Positions 62,764-64,000 of a stretch of 64,000 nucleotides of DNA are shown here, in pieces (within the stretch, counting starts at the first letter, position 1; every line of letters starts with the position of its first letter). The DNA is taken from contig DASVWI010000029.1 of the NCBI GenBank assembly GCA_036389675.1, positions 3,392 through 67,391 of the forward strand, in the 5' to 3' direction. This stretch comes from DASQYE01 sp036389675. Lineage in GTDB: Bacteria; Acidobacteriota; Blastocatellia; Pyrinomonadales; Pyrinomonadaceae. The notes beneath the pieces are model-generated. The model was not told where the DNA came from and did not search any database. It worked only from the letters and a program-made list of their open reading frames with translations. A program made the position numbers and the translations under genes.

Positions 62764-63939
62764 ATGAGAGCAAATTGTTGGTACGGCAAAAAGGACGTGC
62801 GGGTCGAGACCGTGCCTGATCCGAAGATACTCAACCGGCGCGACGCCATTGTCAAAATCAGTTCGACGGCCATCTGCGGCTCGGACTTGCACCTCTACAA
62901 CGGTTTTATGCCGACGATGGAGAAGGGCGACATCCTCGGCCACGAGTTCATGGGCGAGATCGTAGAGGTCGGCCCGGACGTGAAGAATCGTCAGGTCGGC
63001 GACCGCGTGGTCGTCGCCTTCCCGATCTCCTGCGGCAACTGCTTCTTCTGTAAGCAGGAGATGTACACGCTCTGCGAGAACTCTAACCCGAACGCGTGGA
63101 TGGCGGAGAAGATGTTCGGCCACAGCCCCTGCGGCATCTTCGGGTACTCGCACCTGACGGGTGGATTTGCCGGCGGGCAGGCGGAGTATGCGCGCGTGCC
63201 CTTCGCGGACGTGGGCACGCTCAAAGTCCCGGACAGCCTGCCGGACGAGCAGGTGTTGTTCCTCTCCGACATCTTCCCGACGGGCTACATGGCTGCCGAG
63301 ATGTGCGACATCAAGCCGGGCGACACCGTGGCGGTCTGGGGTTGCGGCCCCGTCGGGCAGTTCAGCATAGCGAGCGCAAGAATGCTCGGCGCGGAGCGCG
63401 TCATCGGCATTGATCGTTTCCCCGAGCGCCTACAGATGGCGCGCGAAGGGGCTAAGGCCGACGACACGATCAACTACGAAGAGCAGAACACCTACGAGGC
63501 TTTGATGGAGATGACGGGCGGGCGCGGGCCGGACGCCTGCATCGATGCCGTCGGCCTTGAGGCCCACGGGGGTCACGGGCTGCTCTACGCCTTCGACCGC
63601 GTCAAGCAGGCCGTCATGTCCGAGACTGATCGGCCCATCGCGCTCAGGGAAGCGATCATGGCCTGTCGCAACGGCGGGGTGGTCTCCGTCATCGGCGTCT
63701 ACGGCGGGCTCATAGACAAGTTCCCGATAGGCTCTTTCATGAACCGCTCTTTGACGATGCGGACGGGGCAGTGCCACGTCCAGCGCTACTGGGGCAAACT
63801 GCTCGAAAGAATCGAGCGCGGCGAGATAGACCCCTCTTTCGTCATCACGCACCCGATGAATCTGGAAGATGCGCCCGAAGGCTATGACATCTTCACCAAC
63901 AAGGAAGACGACTGCATCAAGATCGTGCTCAAGCCCTAA
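62764..63939 (+). CDS. Zinc-dependent alcohol dehydrogenase (formaldehyde dehydrogenase-like MDR)
   Basis: A 391-residue medium-chain dehydrogenase. I chose the ATG at 62764 with AAGGGGGAAA upstream. Catalytic zinc ligands are visible as STAICGSDLHLYNG (Cys), GHEFMGEIVEVG (His-Glu) and the later acidic residue. The structural zinc loop is SCGNCFFCKQEMYTLCEN, four Cys. The NAD-binding region reads TVAVWGCGPVGQFSIASARM then GIDRFPERLQMA, with Asp favouring NAD over NADP. An insert after the zinc loop (GIFGYSHLTGGFAGGQAEYA) and a long C-terminal segment resemble glutathione-independent formaldehyde dehydrogenases and related proteins. Substrate unknown. The 61 bases after it to the window end hold nothing I recognise. 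Confidence 0.92.
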   Translation: MRANCWYGKKDVRVETVPDPKILNRRDAIVKISSTAICGSDLHLYNGFMPTMEKGDILGHEFMGEIVEVGPDVKNRQVGDRVVVAFPISCGNCFFCKQEMYTLCENSNPNAWMAEKMFGHSPCGIFGYSHLTGGFAGGQAEYARVPFADVGTLKVPDSLPDEQVLFLSDIFPTGYMAAEMCDIKPGDTVAVWGCGPVGQFSIASARMLGAERVIGIDRFPERLQMAREGAKADDTINYEEQNTYEALMEMTGGRGPDACIDAVGLEAHGGHGLLYAFDRVKQAVMSETDRPIALREAIMACRNGGVVSVIGVYGGLIDKFPIGSFMNRSLTMRTGQCHVQRYWGKLLERIERGEIDPSFVITHPMNLEDAPEGYDIFTNKEDDCIKIVLKP

Positions 63940-64000
63940 AGCTTGAAGGCCCGAGCTCCTTCAATCACAACGGCTAATCGGGCGCGCGCGAGGATGACAT

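Overview
The window looks like a chromosomal stretch from a GC-rich Gram-negative bacterium, most plausibly an acidobacterium of the Blastocatellia type. This is inferred from a 1217-residue Oar-like TonB-dependent receptor with an N-terminal carboxypeptidase-regulatory-like domain, a membrane Ser/Thr kinase with TPR repeats, Tat-exported enzymes and dispersed hairpin repeats. No rRNA, tRNA or other taxonomic marker is present, so the assignment is tentative.

Left end (1-6.1 kb, all minus strand): a partial uvrA running off the edge, a small unknown protein, an M50B-like membrane peptidase, molybdenum cofactor genes moaC and moeA, and between them a pyrimidine-dimer glycosylase family protein.

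Centre (6.2-40.4 kb): a large pectin and uronate utilisation region. Extracellular or periplasmic enzymes are pectinesterase, GH43, GH105, pectate lyase (PL10) and a GH28 polygalacturonase fused to a CE12-type esterase. Uptake is by the TonB receptor and an ExuT-type transporter. Catabolism is by KduD, UxaE (tagaturonate epimerase), UxuB (SDR fructuronate reductase), two KdgK-type kinases and Eda, with a LarA-like epimerase candidate, two Gfo/Idh/MocA oxidoreductases, a metal-ligand-poor M24 protein and a Tal-Pgi fusion. Uronate isomerase (UxaC), mannonate dehydratase (UxuA) and KduI are not here, so the pathways must be completed elsewhere. A FadR-type GntR regulator sits in the middle. TGGT-N3-ACCA palindromes lie at its own start codon, in the divergent region before the M24/exuT/kdgK/eda operon, before GH105 and before the TonB receptor, which suggests one autoregulated local regulon. 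ROK and LacI regulators flank it.

40.4-44.9 kb: the Ser/Thr kinase-TPR gene, a decayed C-terminal fragment of glgB in the gap behind it, a LacI regulator and a strong terminator.

44.9-60.8 kb (minus strand): a three-gene operon of very large proteins with no recognisable signal peptide. They are a 3098-residue protein with six concanavalin-like repeats, a 593-residue protein with a Cys/His pattern like NlpC/P60-type papain-fold hydrolases, and a 1550-residue protein with fibronectin-III and phage-tail-like beta modules. The two giants share a small Cys-containing module. A good sigma70-like promoter lies upstream. I regard this as the best candidate for an undescribed system.

Right end (61.6-63.9 kb): an SRPBCC-domain membrane protein and a zinc-dependent alcohol dehydrogenase, probably co-transcribed.
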